Assembly (NCBI GenBank): GCA_964573895.1 | Contig: CAZNLS010000005.1 | Span: 1-47,871, forward strand | DNA from: CAZNLS01 sp964573895 | Lineage (GTDB): Bacteria; Acidobacteriota; Aminicenantia; UBA2199 | Direction: 5' to 3' | DNA length: 47,871 nucleotides | Part shown: one piece after another, positions 26,719 to 35,956 of the stretch | How the letters are laid out: the number at the start of each line of letters is the position of its first letter | Numbering within the stretch: position 1 is the first letter of the stretch | Notes under the pieces: model-generated | Database searches by the model: none | What the model saw: the letters and a program-made list of their open reading frames with translations, nothing else | What the model was told of the DNA's origin: nothing | Translations under genes and position numbers: made by a program

Positions 26719-27787
26719 TTTTCCCCTCCTCATCTGTCAAAGGGATGAAGAGACTTATACCAAAAATATTTTTATTCTTTTCAGTAATTATCCCTGCTTT
26801 GTCTCCATAATACAACTTTACCCTTTTTTTAAGATTGGAAAGTCCGTGTCCGCCTGTTTCTGAATTATTTCTTATCGATTCATCATAAGGATTTTTAAAT
26901 TCAAATACTAAAAAAGAATTTTTCTTCTTTATTTTTATTTCTAATGTACCTCCATTGATAAGCTGGGAAATCCCATGTTTAATCCCGTTTTCAGTTAGCG
27001 GCAGAAGAATGAGAGGTATTACCTGATGATTCAATACTCCTCTCCCGATACTGTATTTTATCCTAAGACGGTCTCCAAGCCTGATTTTCTCTATTTCAAG
27101 GTAGTTTTTGATATGCTCAATCTCCTTCTCTACCGAAGTTGTTTTTCTGTTTGCGTACATATAACTGTAAATAAGAAATTCAGAAAGTCTCGATATTACT
27201 TCTGTGGTCTTTTTTTGATCCTTTTTGATCAAAGGTTTTAATAGATTCAGGCTGTTAAAAAGAAAATGCGGATGTACAGTCGTCTTCAATGCTTTCAACT
27301 CGGCTGTTGTTGTTTCGAGTTTCTGTTTCAGTACTCTTTTTTCAGCATCAATGATCTTTCCGTTTGCAATGCTAAGATAGAAGAAAAGAGAAGTCAGAAT
27401 ATAAATTGATGCCGCAACTCCGGTTAACAGAAGGATTGATTTGGAAAAAAGGATCTCCCATTTTTCAGTTGAATAGATATTGGAAAGAATTTGTGAATAT
27501 CCGTATGAAAATGATACCAGCAGGAGTGTTAATGCAGTAAGAGATACAAAATGTTTCAAATAGAAATTCAGGATGTTATCGTGAGAGAATTGTGTTGATT
27601 TACAAATATACCAAAGGGACATCGCAATGATAAATTCCAAAGCCATCGGAAGAGTAACAAAAACAGCTGAATCGATTAATTTTTCCCCGGTGATGAGCTT
27701 ATGAAGCATAATTACCCAGAAAGTAACAGGACTCCAGAGGAGCCCTGTAAATGCTATTTTTTTCCCGGATTTGAATAACGGATGCAT
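26711..27787 (-). CDS. LytS/YehU-type sensor histidine kinase
   Basis: 358 residues. Four hydrophobic segments span roughly residues 12-140, with little room for an outside sensor domain. Then come a short coiled coil, the His_kinase (PF06580) motif HPHFLFNSLN with the likely phospho-His174, and an ATPase domain with PLTENGIKHGIS and GGHGLSNLKKR. It starts one base after the LiaF-like gene. Kinases of this class usually pair with LytTR regulators, as here. Confidence 0.92.
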   Translation of the reverse strand: MHPLFKSGKKIAFTGLLWSPVTFWVIMLHKLITGEKLIDSAVFVTLPMALEFIIAMSLWYICKSTQFSHDNILNFYLKHFVSLTALTLLLVSFSYGYSQILSNIYSTEKWEILFSKSILLLTGVAASIYILTSLFFYLSIANGKIIDAEKRVLKQKLETTTAELKALKTTVHPHFLFNSLNLLKPLIKKDQKKTTEVISRLSEFLIYSYMYANRKTTSVEKEIEHIKNYLEIEKIRLGDRLRIKYSIGRGVLNHQVIPLILLPLTENGIKHGISQLINGGTLEIKIKKKNSFLVFEFKNPYDESIRNNSETGGHGLSNLKKRVKLYYGDKAGIITEKNKNIFGISLFIPLTDEEGKNG

Positions 27788-27788
27788 A

Positions 27789-28511
27789 TCAGTTCTTTAT
27801 CTCAACTCCTCCCATGATAGCTGTTCCGTAAATAATGATCTTTTTTTTGTTCCCGTTAAGAGTTGTTGTCTTGTTTTCAAAAGCACCCAGAATCGGTGTT
27901 CCTTGTGTCACCACAGTCCACTTTTGGGGAACCATGATTTCAATTCCTCCCATCAGGGCGAATACTTCAACTCTTAAAGTATTCCCCGTGAAATCACTGT
28001 TTCTCAGATCAATTTCACACCCGCCCATGATAGCAGATATTTTTCCTCCATTCAATTTTTTGCTGGAAAATTTGTACTCTCCACCCCCCAGAATTGAAGA
28101 AATATTAATAGAATCTCCTTTCAATTCTTCTCCTTCCAATTTTGAATTACGAACACCATGATGGTTATGATGTGAATCAGGCAGGATTCCATTCCTGATA
28201 ATCCCGATACCGATGAGGATCAGAATAACAGGCCAAATATCACTGAATGTAAAATAGAGTATATCCAGATTTCGTAAAAGTAATATAATTCCAAAGAATA
28301 TCAGTAATCCTCCGGTTACATAATGTTTCCGGCAGCTGTGATTAAGAATTTTTTTCATTCCCAATGCAATCAGGATAAGCGGCCAGAAATCCCATACATC
28401 AATATTGAGGTCAAATCCCATCGAATCCATCAACAGAATTACTCCTGCGGATATAATAAGAATCCCTACAACAGCCCTGATATCAAATGCAAATTTTTTC
28501 TTTTCTTCCAT
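27789..28511 (-). CDS. LiaF-like membrane protein
   Basis: 240 residues. Two pairs of membrane segments with short turns (about 10-110; motif DFWPLILIALG, repeated as DIWPVILILIG) match the LiaI/LiaF-like transmembrane domain. The C-terminal half (about 130-240) is a beta-rich repeat of ILGGGEYK, IMGGCEIDL, LMGGIEIMVP and IMGGVEI, as in the LiaF/YvqF C-terminal domain. LiaF proteins restrain cell-envelope stress kinases, so its place at the head of a kinase/regulator operon suggests the same here. The ribosome site is AAAGGAG. Confidence 0.88.
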   Translation of the reverse strand: MEEKKKFAFDIRAVVGILIISAGVILLMDSMGFDLNIDVWDFWPLILIALGMKKILNHSCRKHYVTGGLLIFFGIILLLRNLDILYFTFSDIWPVILILIGIGIIRNGILPDSHHNHHGVRNSKLEGEELKGDSINISSILGGGEYKFSSKKLNGGKISAIMGGCEIDLRNSDFTGNTLRVEVFALMGGIEIMVPQKWTVVTQGTPILGAFENKTTTLNGNKKKIIIYGTAIMGGVEIKN

Positions 28512-28539
28512 TTTTACTCCTTTTTTTCTTTACATTCTG

Positions 28540-28568
28540 AATATACGTCTTTTATTGAATCCGGTCAT
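28540..28568 (-). promoter_or_regulatory. Predicted promoter of the LiaF-like/two-component operon
   Basis: On the minus strand, ATGACC (plus 28563-28568), 17 bases, then TATATT (28540-28545), about 30 bases upstream of the LiaF-like ATG. The -35 is poor, as expected for an activated promoter. The direct repeats at 28581-28609 lie just upstream. Confidence 0.45.
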
Positions 28569-28580
28569 CATAATTTCGAC

Positions 28581-28609
28581 GAATGACGCCCGTGAGACGT
28601 TGAATGACG
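28581..28609. promoter_or_regulatory. Direct repeats with LytTR-operator spacing
   Basis: GAATGACG occurs at 28581-28588 and again at 28602-28609, exactly 21 bases apart, i.e. two helical turns. LytTR regulators typically bind two direct repeats of about 9 bases with 12-13 bases between them, close to the -35; here the nearer repeat ends 12 bases upstream of it. The repeat sequence differs from known LytTR consensus sites, so this rests on the architecture. They also lie just past the actF stop, so a structural repeat is possible. Confidence 0.45.
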
Positions 28610-28615
28610 AAACAC

Positions 28616-29632
28616 TCAGTCTGAAACAGGTGTAGAAAGAATTTTTTTTGTTGTTAGCAGGAAAGGGATACCCAGGATTACCGTGTAGTAGATTAGTGAA
28701 GCAGGGTCGATTTTTGCAGTTGGAAGAACAAAGAATATTTTCTCTATCAGATACCCGGTGAGAACAAAAAATGAAACTATGTGAATTATAAGTCCGTTTA
28801 TTTTTGCCTTTTTTGAGATATATGTAATAAAAGGAATTACAAAAAGTGTAGCGAGTGCATATTCGCCAAGTAATTTGAGGAATGGTATTTCAACTCTTTT
28901 AGCAATGAAAACGACTTCTTCGGGAAGGTTCCCATACCAGATAACCAGGTATTGTGAAAAGAATAGTCCTGCCCAAAAGAGCGAAAATCCCATGATCATT
29001 TTTGTTGAATCTTTTAGCACATTTATAAATGCACCGGAATATTTTTTGTTCAAAATTGCTGATAAAGAGGCTAAAAACGTTACTGCAATGAGAAGAGATT
29101 CGACAAAAAAGAACCCTCCGAACAGTGTGTTTATCCATGGATACTCGAGCGTCATCACCAGGTCAAATGCCAGAAATGACTGAGATATTACAAATGACAA
29201 AATATAGAGGATTGAAAAGAACCTTATCTTGTCTGAGTTCTCTTTTTTTGATTTTAAGTAAAAAAATCCCGTTATGAATGGAAGCAGTAAAAATATAAAA
29301 TTACGAATAATGAAGAATGCGGGAGAGAGCCATGTCCCCGGGTGATCAGACCAGGCATATATTTTAATATTCAATGAAAATATGAGAAATATAAATGGCG
29401 GCAGAAGAAGTGTCGGAAGATATTCGCTTATCTTTCCGCTCAATTTTGAAAACCATTTCCCCTCTGAAAGATCAACGGATGCAGAAAGAGCAAAAAGACC
29501 CATTGGTAATGATGACCAGAAAAGCAGCGGTGGAAGTAATGAAGCAGTATTGGATACTTCAATGATCAATTTGTAGATTAATACAAGAAAGATCGTTATT
29601 CCGGTTGAAATAAATATATTTTTCCTCATCAT
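28616..29632 (-). CDS. actF: Alternative complex III, ActF-like quinone-site membrane subunit
   Basis: 338 residues, almost all hydrophobic, with about ten membrane segments. Position at the end of the act genes, length and pattern fit ActF, the quinol-binding subunit related to ActC/NrfD. Motifs are subtle: HPGTWLSPAFF and FDLVMTLEYPWINTLFGG resemble the conserved ActF segments (a D-x-x-M-x-L-x-x-x-W-x-x-x-L-F-G pattern). It overlaps actD by 4 bases, leaving no room for an actE between D and F. Confidence 0.85.
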   Translation of the reverse strand: MMRKNIFISTGITIFLVLIYKLIIEVSNTASLLPPLLFWSSLPMGLFALSASVDLSEGKWFSKLSGKISEYLPTLLLPPFIFLIFSLNIKIYAWSDHPGTWLSPAFFIIRNFIFLLLPFITGFFYLKSKKENSDKIRFFSILYILSFVISQSFLAFDLVMTLEYPWINTLFGGFFFVESLLIAVTFLASLSAILNKKYSGAFINVLKDSTKMIMGFSLFWAGLFFSQYLVIWYGNLPEEVVFIAKRVEIPFLKLLGEYALATLFVIPFITYISKKAKINGLIIHIVSFFVLTGYLIEKIFFVLPTAKIDPASLIYYTVILGIPFLLTTKKILSTPVSD

Positions 29633-30066
29633 TGTTCATTCTCCCTCTTATCAATAATAAGAAATCTGTTTTTATATTCGAAGGGATCTGCAATTTTTTT
29701 TATATCGGGTAATTTTGAAAGATGAAGAAATCCCAGGAAAGAGACTATGCCTCCTATTAAAATGGTACATTCAAAAGCAACTATTATGAATGCCGGGAAT
29801 GCAACAGCCGGTTTACCTCCGACTATCAATGGCCAGTCTGCAACCGTATAGACCATGAAAAGAAAGCTGAGCACAAATCCGCAAACAGCACCAATCAGGG
29901 TAAAATATTTTAAGAGACTTTTTTTTGGCTTTAAAATTTCTTCGGCTTCATGGATATGAAAGGGCGAATATACACTGAGGTCTTCTCCGGAAGCGCCGCT
30001 TTCAGTTAACTCAACCAATTTCTTTAAAAATGCCTTTTTTGATTCCAACATGTATTTTTTACTCAT
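29629..30066 (-). CDS. actD: Alternative complex III, ActD-like subunit (DUF3341)
   Basis: 145 residues with two membrane segments (about 48-70 and 88-110), the size and layout of ActD. The hairpin region has DWPLIVGGKPAVAFPAF, the characteristic part of this family. The N-terminal soluble part begins with an alpha/beta stretch and YSPFHIHEAEE. It overlaps actC by 8 bases and actF by 4. Confidence 0.88.
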   Translation of the reverse strand: MSKKYMLESKKAFLKKLVELTESGASGEDLSVYSPFHIHEAEEILKPKKSLLKYFTLIGAVCGFVLSFLFMVYTVADWPLIVGGKPAVAFPAFIIVAFECTILIGGIVSFLGFLHLSKLPDIKKIADPFEYKNRFLIIDKRENEQ

Positions 30067-31360
30067 TGGAGTACTCCTTGATTTCAGTAAGTGAAAGCGT
30101 GGGAAGCACCTTTACAAAAATCAGAAAGAAGAAGAAGAACATGCCGAAACTTCCGATTGTTATTCCGATTTCAACAAGACTCGGTTTATAGGTTCCCCAC
30201 GAATAGGGCTGGAACTCTTTTGACAATGAAGATACAATAATTACAAATCTTTCCAGCCACATCCCGATATTTACGAATATTGAGAGTATGAAAAGGAAGA
30301 TAATATTTCGCCTGAGGCGTTTCACAAAAAGTGAAAGCGGGACCAGGACATTGCAGAAAATCATTGTCCAGAATAATAATCTGTAGTGACCTCCCATCCG
30401 GTATTTAAAAATTGAGATCTCGTTAATATTTCCACTATAAAATGCGAGAAGAATTTCAACGATATATGAAAATGAAACAATCAGTGATGTGAAAAGAAGA
30501 ATTTTTGCAATTTTTTCATAGTGATCAATTGTTATAAATTTTTCTAATTTCAGGATTTTTCTCATTGGGATTGTCAGGGTTAACACCATAGCAGTTCCCG
30601 AGAAAATAGCACCGGCAACAAAATAGGGGGCAAAAATAGTTGAATGCCACCCGGGCACTATGCTCATGGCAAAATCCCAGGACACAACCGAATGAACAGA
30701 GATTACCAGAGGAGTTGCAAAAGCCGCCAGAAACAGATAGAGCCGGTTATAGTGTTTCCATTGGTCAAGGGATCCGGTCCATCCCAAAGAGAGGGCATTA
30801 TAGATTTTTCCTCTTATTCCTTTGAAATGATTTCTAACTATTGCCAGGTCCGGAATCATCCCTACATAAAAGAATATTAAACTTATCGTCAAATAAGTTG
30901 AAACTGCAAAGACATCCCAGATTAGGGGAGACTTGAAATTTACCCATAATCCCCTTTGATTGGGATAGGGGAACAGATAGTAGAATTTCCATGCCCGGCC
31001 CAAATGGATTAAGGGATATAAACCTGCGGTCAAAACAGCTATTACAGTCATTGCTTCTGCGGTCCTGTTGAATGCACTCCTGAATTTTGCCCTGAAAAGA
31101 AAAAGTACTGCAGAGATAAGGGTTCCGGAATGTGCGATCCCAACCCAGAAAACAAAATTTGTAATATATACACCCCATCCTACAGGATGAGTAATCCCGG
31201 CTGTGCCCATGCCGTTTATCATTTGATATGCCCAGGTTCCCAGACCTCCGATAAACGCCGTAAATGAGATCAGAAGAAAAAATTTGTATATCCCTCCAGG
31301 CTTTCCCATAGCAGATAGAACATTTTTGTCCATTTCGTTATAAGTACGCGTTGAAGCCAT
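30059..31360 (-). CDS. actC: Alternative complex III, ActC-like (NrfD-family) quinol subunit
   Basis: About 433 residues with ten membrane segments. NrfD/PsrC-like features: GWGVYITNFVFWVGIAHSG, HLGRAWKFYYLFPYPNQRG, SVHSVVSWDFAMS and GMWLERFVII, as in ActC, which accepts quinol electrons. ATG 31360 has GGAGGAAGG upstream and lies one base past the actB stop; an earlier in-frame start 9 codons up is rejected. Confidence 0.92.
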   Translation of the reverse strand: MASTRTYNEMDKNVLSAMGKPGGIYKFFLLISFTAFIGGLGTWAYQMINGMGTAGITHPVGWGVYITNFVFWVGIAHSGTLISAVLFLFRAKFRSAFNRTAEAMTVIAVLTAGLYPLIHLGRAWKFYYLFPYPNQRGLWVNFKSPLIWDVFAVSTYLTISLIFFYVGMIPDLAIVRNHFKGIRGKIYNALSLGWTGSLDQWKHYNRLYLFLAAFATPLVISVHSVVSWDFAMSIVPGWHSTIFAPYFVAGAIFSGTAMVLTLTIPMRKILKLEKFITIDHYEKIAKILLFTSLIVSFSYIVEILLAFYSGNINEISIFKYRMGGHYRLLFWTMIFCNVLVPLSLFVKRLRRNIIFLFILSIFVNIGMWLERFVIIVSSLSKEFQPYSWGTYKPSLVEIGITIGSFGMFFFFFLIFVKVLPTLSLTEIKEYSNE

Positions 31361-31361
31361 T

Positions 31362-34121
31362 TTAACCTTCCTCCGGTTTCTTCTCAAAATGTGTAATGAC
31401 CCCGTTTTTTGTATCCTTCAGATAGTAGACAGCCGGTCTTGTTCCAAGGCTTTCATGAACCCTGAAAATTTTCTTCTCTTTAATCAGCTTTGAAACTTTG
31501 GAGTTGGGATCGAGAAGGTTCCCGAAAACTATCGCATCGGTTGGGCAGGATTGTGCACATGCAGGAGTTATATCTCCATCTTTTACATCTCTTTTCTCGT
31601 CCTTTGCAGTATCCTTTGCTGTTCTGATCCGCTGGATACAAAATGTACATTTTTCCATGACCCCTTTTGGCCGGACGGAAATTTCACTATTGTGTACACT
31701 GTAAAGCGGGAGATTCCCCGAATTATCAAACCAATTAAACCTGCGTGCCTTATAGGGACAGTTATTTGCACAATATCTGGTTCCAACACATCTGTTGTAT
31801 ACCTGAGCGTTTAAGCCTTCTTCATTGTGGTAGGTTGCATATACGGGGCAGACAGTTTCGCAGGGTGCATGATCACACTGCTGACACATGAGGGGGAGAA
31901 ATTCTCCTTCACTGTTACCCTTAAAATAGGGCTCGATCCTGATCCATGACATTTCCCGTCCCCTGAGATGTTCTTTTTCACCGGTCAGAGGTACATTGTT
32001 TTCGATATAACATGAAGCTACACAGGATGAACATCCTGTACAAGCATCCAGATCTATAGCCATTGCCCAGCGATATTTATTATGCTCATGTTTTGGGTAC
32101 AAAGTATGAAGCTGATGTTTCGTGTGGTGTGAAGCATCATTTTTTTCAGATGGGAATATCTCCCGGCCTGCAGTTGAAAATGATCCGGAAAGCCTGGGAA
32201 TTCTTCTGTTTTTCCCCGTTTTTTTAATTGCAGGGGATTCAAAAACGAGTTTTGAAGTTCCGGTATCCGGGAGCAAAGGGAAATCCATTCCCGCTGCTGA
32301 AGAGAGAGGAATAATTTTGGCTCCGTCCTGAATATTTTCTGAAATGACGGCATTGAGGATTATAGATCCGAACTCTCCTGAAATATTTATTTCATCTCCT
32401 TCGGATATATTTCTCCTGTCTGCTTCAGTTGGTGATATCTCGATGTAATCTCCATAGGTTATTGTTGTTAACGGGTCGGGTATTTCATTCAGGAGGCTCA
32501 AGTCTGTTCCCCTTCCGTCAAATTTTCTAATATCGGGTTTAAAATAAACAAAATTCTTAGCGTCAATTTTTGATTCTTGCTTCTTTGATTTTTCTATGGC
32601 TATTTCCGAACCCGGAACTATTCCAATTAATACAGCACTCTTTCGTTCTTTAAAAATAAAACCCTCTTCGGTAATTGTTTTTATATTTTTTCCTGAGTTC
32701 TTCCAGGTTTGTATCAGGTATTGCTGCCATGTCCTGTTATCGGATAAAAATTTCAGAATGATGTCTCCTGCGGAAAGTGAATCCCCCCTGGGAATTACCG
32801 AGGGTTGAATTAAAGATGTCAAACCACTATTTTCGATCCTGTCTCCCCATGACTCAAATGAAGTAGCCATTGGCAGAATAAGATCAAAATCGGATTGTTC
32901 TTCAGCTAAAATATCAGTTATCAGAACACTGAATTTTGACGAGGTTACTTTTTTTAAGACTTCATTGGGAATCTGTTTAAGAGAACCTCCGAAAATTATT
33001 GCAACTTCAATATTTTCACTTCTGATCTTTTTTAATTTTGAGAAATAATTTTTTGGAGCTGGAGACTTTTTTCCAGCCTGTTTAATTATAACGGTTTTAC
33101 CGATCATTCCCAGTTTATATTGAATTAGAGCCGTTAGTTTTGCATTCGTTTTCCCCGATTCCGAAAATAGAGAGGGACCGCCAGTGATGATCAGGGGTTT
33201 CTCTGCCCCCTGTAGGTTTTTGATTATCTTTAGAATCATATCGGTAGTCAATCCTGTATCCTGAGAGGTTTTTCGTAAGACATCGGGTTTAGGAAATGTT
33301 TTCCTGTCGCTTGCCTTGTTTACTCCTACAGCCTTTTCAATAAATGCAAGAAGACTCTTCTCACTCCCGTGTTTAATTTTCAATTTTTCATCGGCAGAAT
33401 AACCGGTGAGAGAAGGAGTGTCTGAAACGTGGATCCAATTCAAACCTTTCTTTTTAGCTTCCCGGATCATCTTTGCATTTCCGGGAGGGTTTATAAATGT
33501 ATCGAGAATATCAGCACCAATAGTCAAAAGAAAATCAGCATTGTCAATTTTAAAATGCGGGAGAGTGTAATATCCGAAAAGAGAGCCGTAAGCGTCACTA
33601 ATTGCCGAATAGTCCAGTTTACTTGGAAGCTTAAATTTTTCAAATCCCTTTTTCGTACAGAACTCATCAATCAAATCATCTATTGTCCCTTTATATAAAT
33701 TATCAATCAGAATATTTTTCTTACCGGTCTTAACAGCATGTTCTATTTTACTGTTGATTAATGCAACGGCCTCTTTCCAACTCTGTACAGAGAGTTTCCC
33801 ATGTGGTTTTATTATCCTTTTTGGATGGTATATTCCGGCAATTGATGCCTGCCCCAGGATACATAAACCGCCTTTGTTCACAGGATGAGAGGGATTCCCC
33901 TCCACTTTTACTGCTTCTCCGTCAATAATTTTCACTTTTATTCCGCATCCGGCAAGGCACCCGGTACAAGTTGAATTAATATATCGGGCAACTCCGGGAA
34001 CAATTCCATCTTCAGGAGGGACAAGATATGGAAGTATTTTTTCATCCACCCGGTTATTACATGCACTAAGAGCAGCACCCGAAGCAAGAGCTGTTATCTT
34101 AAAAAAGTCTCGTCTTTTCAT
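31362..34121 (-). CDS. actB: Alternative complex III, ActB-like iron-sulfur subunit
   Basis: 919 residues from ATG 34121 (GAGGAGA site); the frame is open 49 codons further, but the Tat-like start MKRRDFFKITALASG argues for this one. The N-terminal two thirds resembles molybdopterin oxidoreductases (C-x2-C-x3-C near residues 50-56 and a later Cys in GGLCILGQ), a region known to lack the molybdenum cofactor in ActB. The C-terminal domain (about 684-919) carries four cysteine groups, in DACTGCSSCVASC, CQQCDHAPCETVC, RCVGTRYCANNC and KCTFC...CAQSC, for the cluster wire. It is exported and handles electrons between ActC/ActF and the cytochromes. Confidence 0.93.
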   Translation of the reverse strand: MKRRDFFKITALASGAALSACNNRVDEKILPYLVPPEDGIVPGVARYINSTCTGCLAGCGIKVKIIDGEAVKVEGNPSHPVNKGGLCILGQASIAGIYHPKRIIKPHGKLSVQSWKEAVALINSKIEHAVKTGKKNILIDNLYKGTIDDLIDEFCTKKGFEKFKLPSKLDYSAISDAYGSLFGYYTLPHFKIDNADFLLTIGADILDTFINPPGNAKMIREAKKKGLNWIHVSDTPSLTGYSADEKLKIKHGSEKSLLAFIEKAVGVNKASDRKTFPKPDVLRKTSQDTGLTTDMILKIIKNLQGAEKPLIITGGPSLFSESGKTNAKLTALIQYKLGMIGKTVIIKQAGKKSPAPKNYFSKLKKIRSENIEVAIIFGGSLKQIPNEVLKKVTSSKFSVLITDILAEEQSDFDLILPMATSFESWGDRIENSGLTSLIQPSVIPRGDSLSAGDIILKFLSDNRTWQQYLIQTWKNSGKNIKTITEEGFIFKERKSAVLIGIVPGSEIAIEKSKKQESKIDAKNFVYFKPDIRKFDGRGTDLSLLNEIPDPLTTITYGDYIEISPTEADRRNISEGDEINISGEFGSIILNAVISENIQDGAKIIPLSSAAGMDFPLLPDTGTSKLVFESPAIKKTGKNRRIPRLSGSFSTAGREIFPSEKNDASHHTKHQLHTLYPKHEHNKYRWAMAIDLDACTGCSSCVASCYIENNVPLTGEKEHLRGREMSWIRIEPYFKGNSEGEFLPLMCQQCDHAPCETVCPVYATYHNEEGLNAQVYNRCVGTRYCANNCPYKARRFNWFDNSGNLPLYSVHNSEISVRPKGVMEKCTFCIQRIRTAKDTAKDEKRDVKDGDITPACAQSCPTDAIVFGNLLDPNSKVSKLIKEKKIFRVHESLGTRPAVYYLKDTKNGVITHFEKKPEEG

Positions 34122-34131
34122 TAGTTCTCCT

Positions 34132-34644
34132 CTATTTGTGGCAGGGCAGGCAGTCAAACGAAGCCTCATTTTGCTTATGGCATTTAACACACCAACCCAT
34201 TTCGAGCGATCTGACCTGCCTGACAGTCTCCATTGACCTGACATCTCCATGGCATACAGAACAATCAATTCCTGCTTTTATATGCCTTTTATGAGTAAAG
34301 CGGACATGCCAGGGCAGAGAATGAACTTTGTTCCAGGGAATAGGTTTACTTTTATTCCAAAATGACATAAGTTTTTTAATCTCAGGTTTGTCTTTGGCAA
34401 CTTTTTGATGGCAATCTGCGCAGATCTTTACGGCGGGAATTCCTGCTCTCGGGGACAATGCTGCATATTGGTGACATTTAATACACTTCAGGCCAACTTT
34501 CCCGGTATGGATCCGGTGGCTGAAATTAATAGGTTGCTGAGGTTTTTTTTCGGAATTTTTCCATATAAGAAATCTTCCCCCTATAATTAATATTCCCGTT
34601 ATTGTTAAAAACATAAGTAACAAAAGGAAAGTTTTTTTACTCAA
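34132..34644 (-). CDS. actA: Alternative complex III, pentahaem cytochrome c subunit
   Basis: 170 residues: an N-terminal membrane anchor (about 6-27) then a periplasmic domain with five CxxCH haem sites starting at Cys54, 75, 128, 152 and 165. This matches ActA, the pentahaem c subunit. It overlaps the membrane/cytochrome fusion gene by 8 bases and is 10 bases from actB. Confidence 0.92.
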   Translation of the reverse strand: MSKKTFLLLLMFLTITGILIIGGRFLIWKNSEKKPQQPINFSHRIHTGKVGLKCIKCHQYAALSPRAGIPAVKICADCHQKVAKDKPEIKKLMSFWNKSKPIPWNKVHSLPWHVRFTHKRHIKAGIDCSVCHGDVRSMETVRQVRSLEMGWCVKCHKQNEASFDCLPCHK

Positions 34645-35917
34645 TTTTTACTCCTTTTTCCCTGTTTTCCATTGATCTGACCTTATCTGTAATAAAAAGA
34701 ACCACCGCTTTGATCTGGAATCTTGTCAAACCCGGATTAGGCATTGACGGGTATTCGGGATTGATCTTCTTCGGGCTACTGATAAATTCTTCCATTTTTT
34801 CAGGGGATTCCAAATATTTCGGTACTGTTTCAAGAAAAGGGGGACCCAGAATTTTTTTCTCAAAATCGTGACAGGATGTACATTTCTCTTTAAATATTTT
34901 TGCTCCGAATTCGGGACCTACATTCATATTCTTTGCATAAATCTCCGTCCTCTGAGCTTCTGTTTTTGCAGCTCTTTCTTCGGATTCAAGATGAAGTGCT
35001 CTAACCAGTTCGCTATTTGAATTTTGCTGAAAATTGAATAAAAGCCAGGAAGACACAAGTGTTAATATAATTGTTAATGCAAACTTAATTGTTGATCCAT
35101 TATTGCCGCTACGCTTCTTTAATGATAAAAAAGCATAATATCCGAGAATAATTAAGGTAAAAATTATGAAAAGTGATTTTAAAAATATTGTTTTACTTAA
35201 TGTATAGGATGGAATAGTGTAGAGTAAGAGGAATAGGAGGGGAGGGAAGAGAAAAGTCCCTGCAATAATTGATATATTCCCGTTTATATTAATAACAGGT
35301 GAAATTGTTGACCCATCCCGGATCTTTTTTTCACTCCACCTGAAAGAGAAGAAACCGAGAGCTCCGCCTCCGATAATCAGAGAAAGGATTAAAATTGAAA
35401 AAAATATGAGAAAAGGAGTTTCCGAAAAAAGCGGATTAATGAAAACGGAATTGATGAATGGCCATTTTTCGGGAAGCATAATAACAGATGATATGATCGA
35501 GATCATAAACAGGTAGCCAAATATGAGAACTATTCCGGCAATGCCTGATATAAATGATTTTTTCCTGTTATAAATATATAGAGCAGATAACCCTGACAAA
35601 AGGATTACCGCACTTGCAAGAATATGAAATTCAAAATTGAAACCGGATGTGAGTATATACATCCTTAAAAGTATTGCAAGAAAGATAGGAGGAATTATAC
35701 CGAATGCAAACATTATTTTTTTGTTTGTAGTGAATAAGTCTGAATAATATTTGGAAAGGTCGCTGTTCTTTACAAGATATTTAAGTGAAAGAGCATTTGA
35801 AAAAAGCAGAACAGAAATGTAATAGACATTCAGTGCAAACAGAAAAACGATGAAAGCCGGTAAAAGAGCCTGAAGGTCGGAGGAAGGTGAGATCAGCAGA
35901 TCTTTAATGATTGTCAT
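34637..35917 (-). CDS. Polytopic membrane protein with C-terminal monohaem cytochrome c domain
   Basis: 426 residues. The first 295 or so form eight or nine membrane segments with short basic loops. After a charged linker (about 300-330, AAKTEAQRTEIYAKN) comes a class I cytochrome c domain with CTSCH at 346-350 and a likely axial Met in YPSMPNPG. I know no established name for this arrangement. It heads the act genes, and the operon has no separate actE (normally a monohaem c subunit), so the haem domain may fill that role or pass electrons on to the caa3 oxidase; this is inference. It follows ctaB by 39 bases. Confidence 0.8.
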   Translation of the reverse strand: MTIIKDLLISPSSDLQALLPAFIVFLFALNVYYISVLLFSNALSLKYLVKNSDLSKYYSDLFTTNKKIMFAFGIIPPIFLAILLRMYILTSGFNFEFHILASAVILLSGLSALYIYNRKKSFISGIAGIVLIFGYLFMISIISSVIMLPEKWPFINSVFINPLFSETPFLIFFSILILSLIIGGGALGFFSFRWSEKKIRDGSTISPVININGNISIIAGTFLFPPLLFLLLYTIPSYTLSKTIFLKSLFIIFTLIILGYYAFLSLKKRSGNNGSTIKFALTIILTLVSSWLLFNFQQNSNSELVRALHLESEERAAKTEAQRTEIYAKNMNVGPEFGAKIFKEKCTSCHDFEKKILGPPFLETVPKYLESPEKMEEFISSPKKINPEYPSMPNPGLTRFQIKAVVLFITDKVRSMENREKGVKIE

Positions 35918-35956
35918 TTGAGCGCCTTCCTTGATTTATTATTATTATTTCATTCA

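Noticed and set aside
34122..34268. N-terminal extension of ActB
   Set aside because: The open frame continues 49 codons inside actA, but the Tat-like signal and ribosome site mark ATG 34121 as the start.
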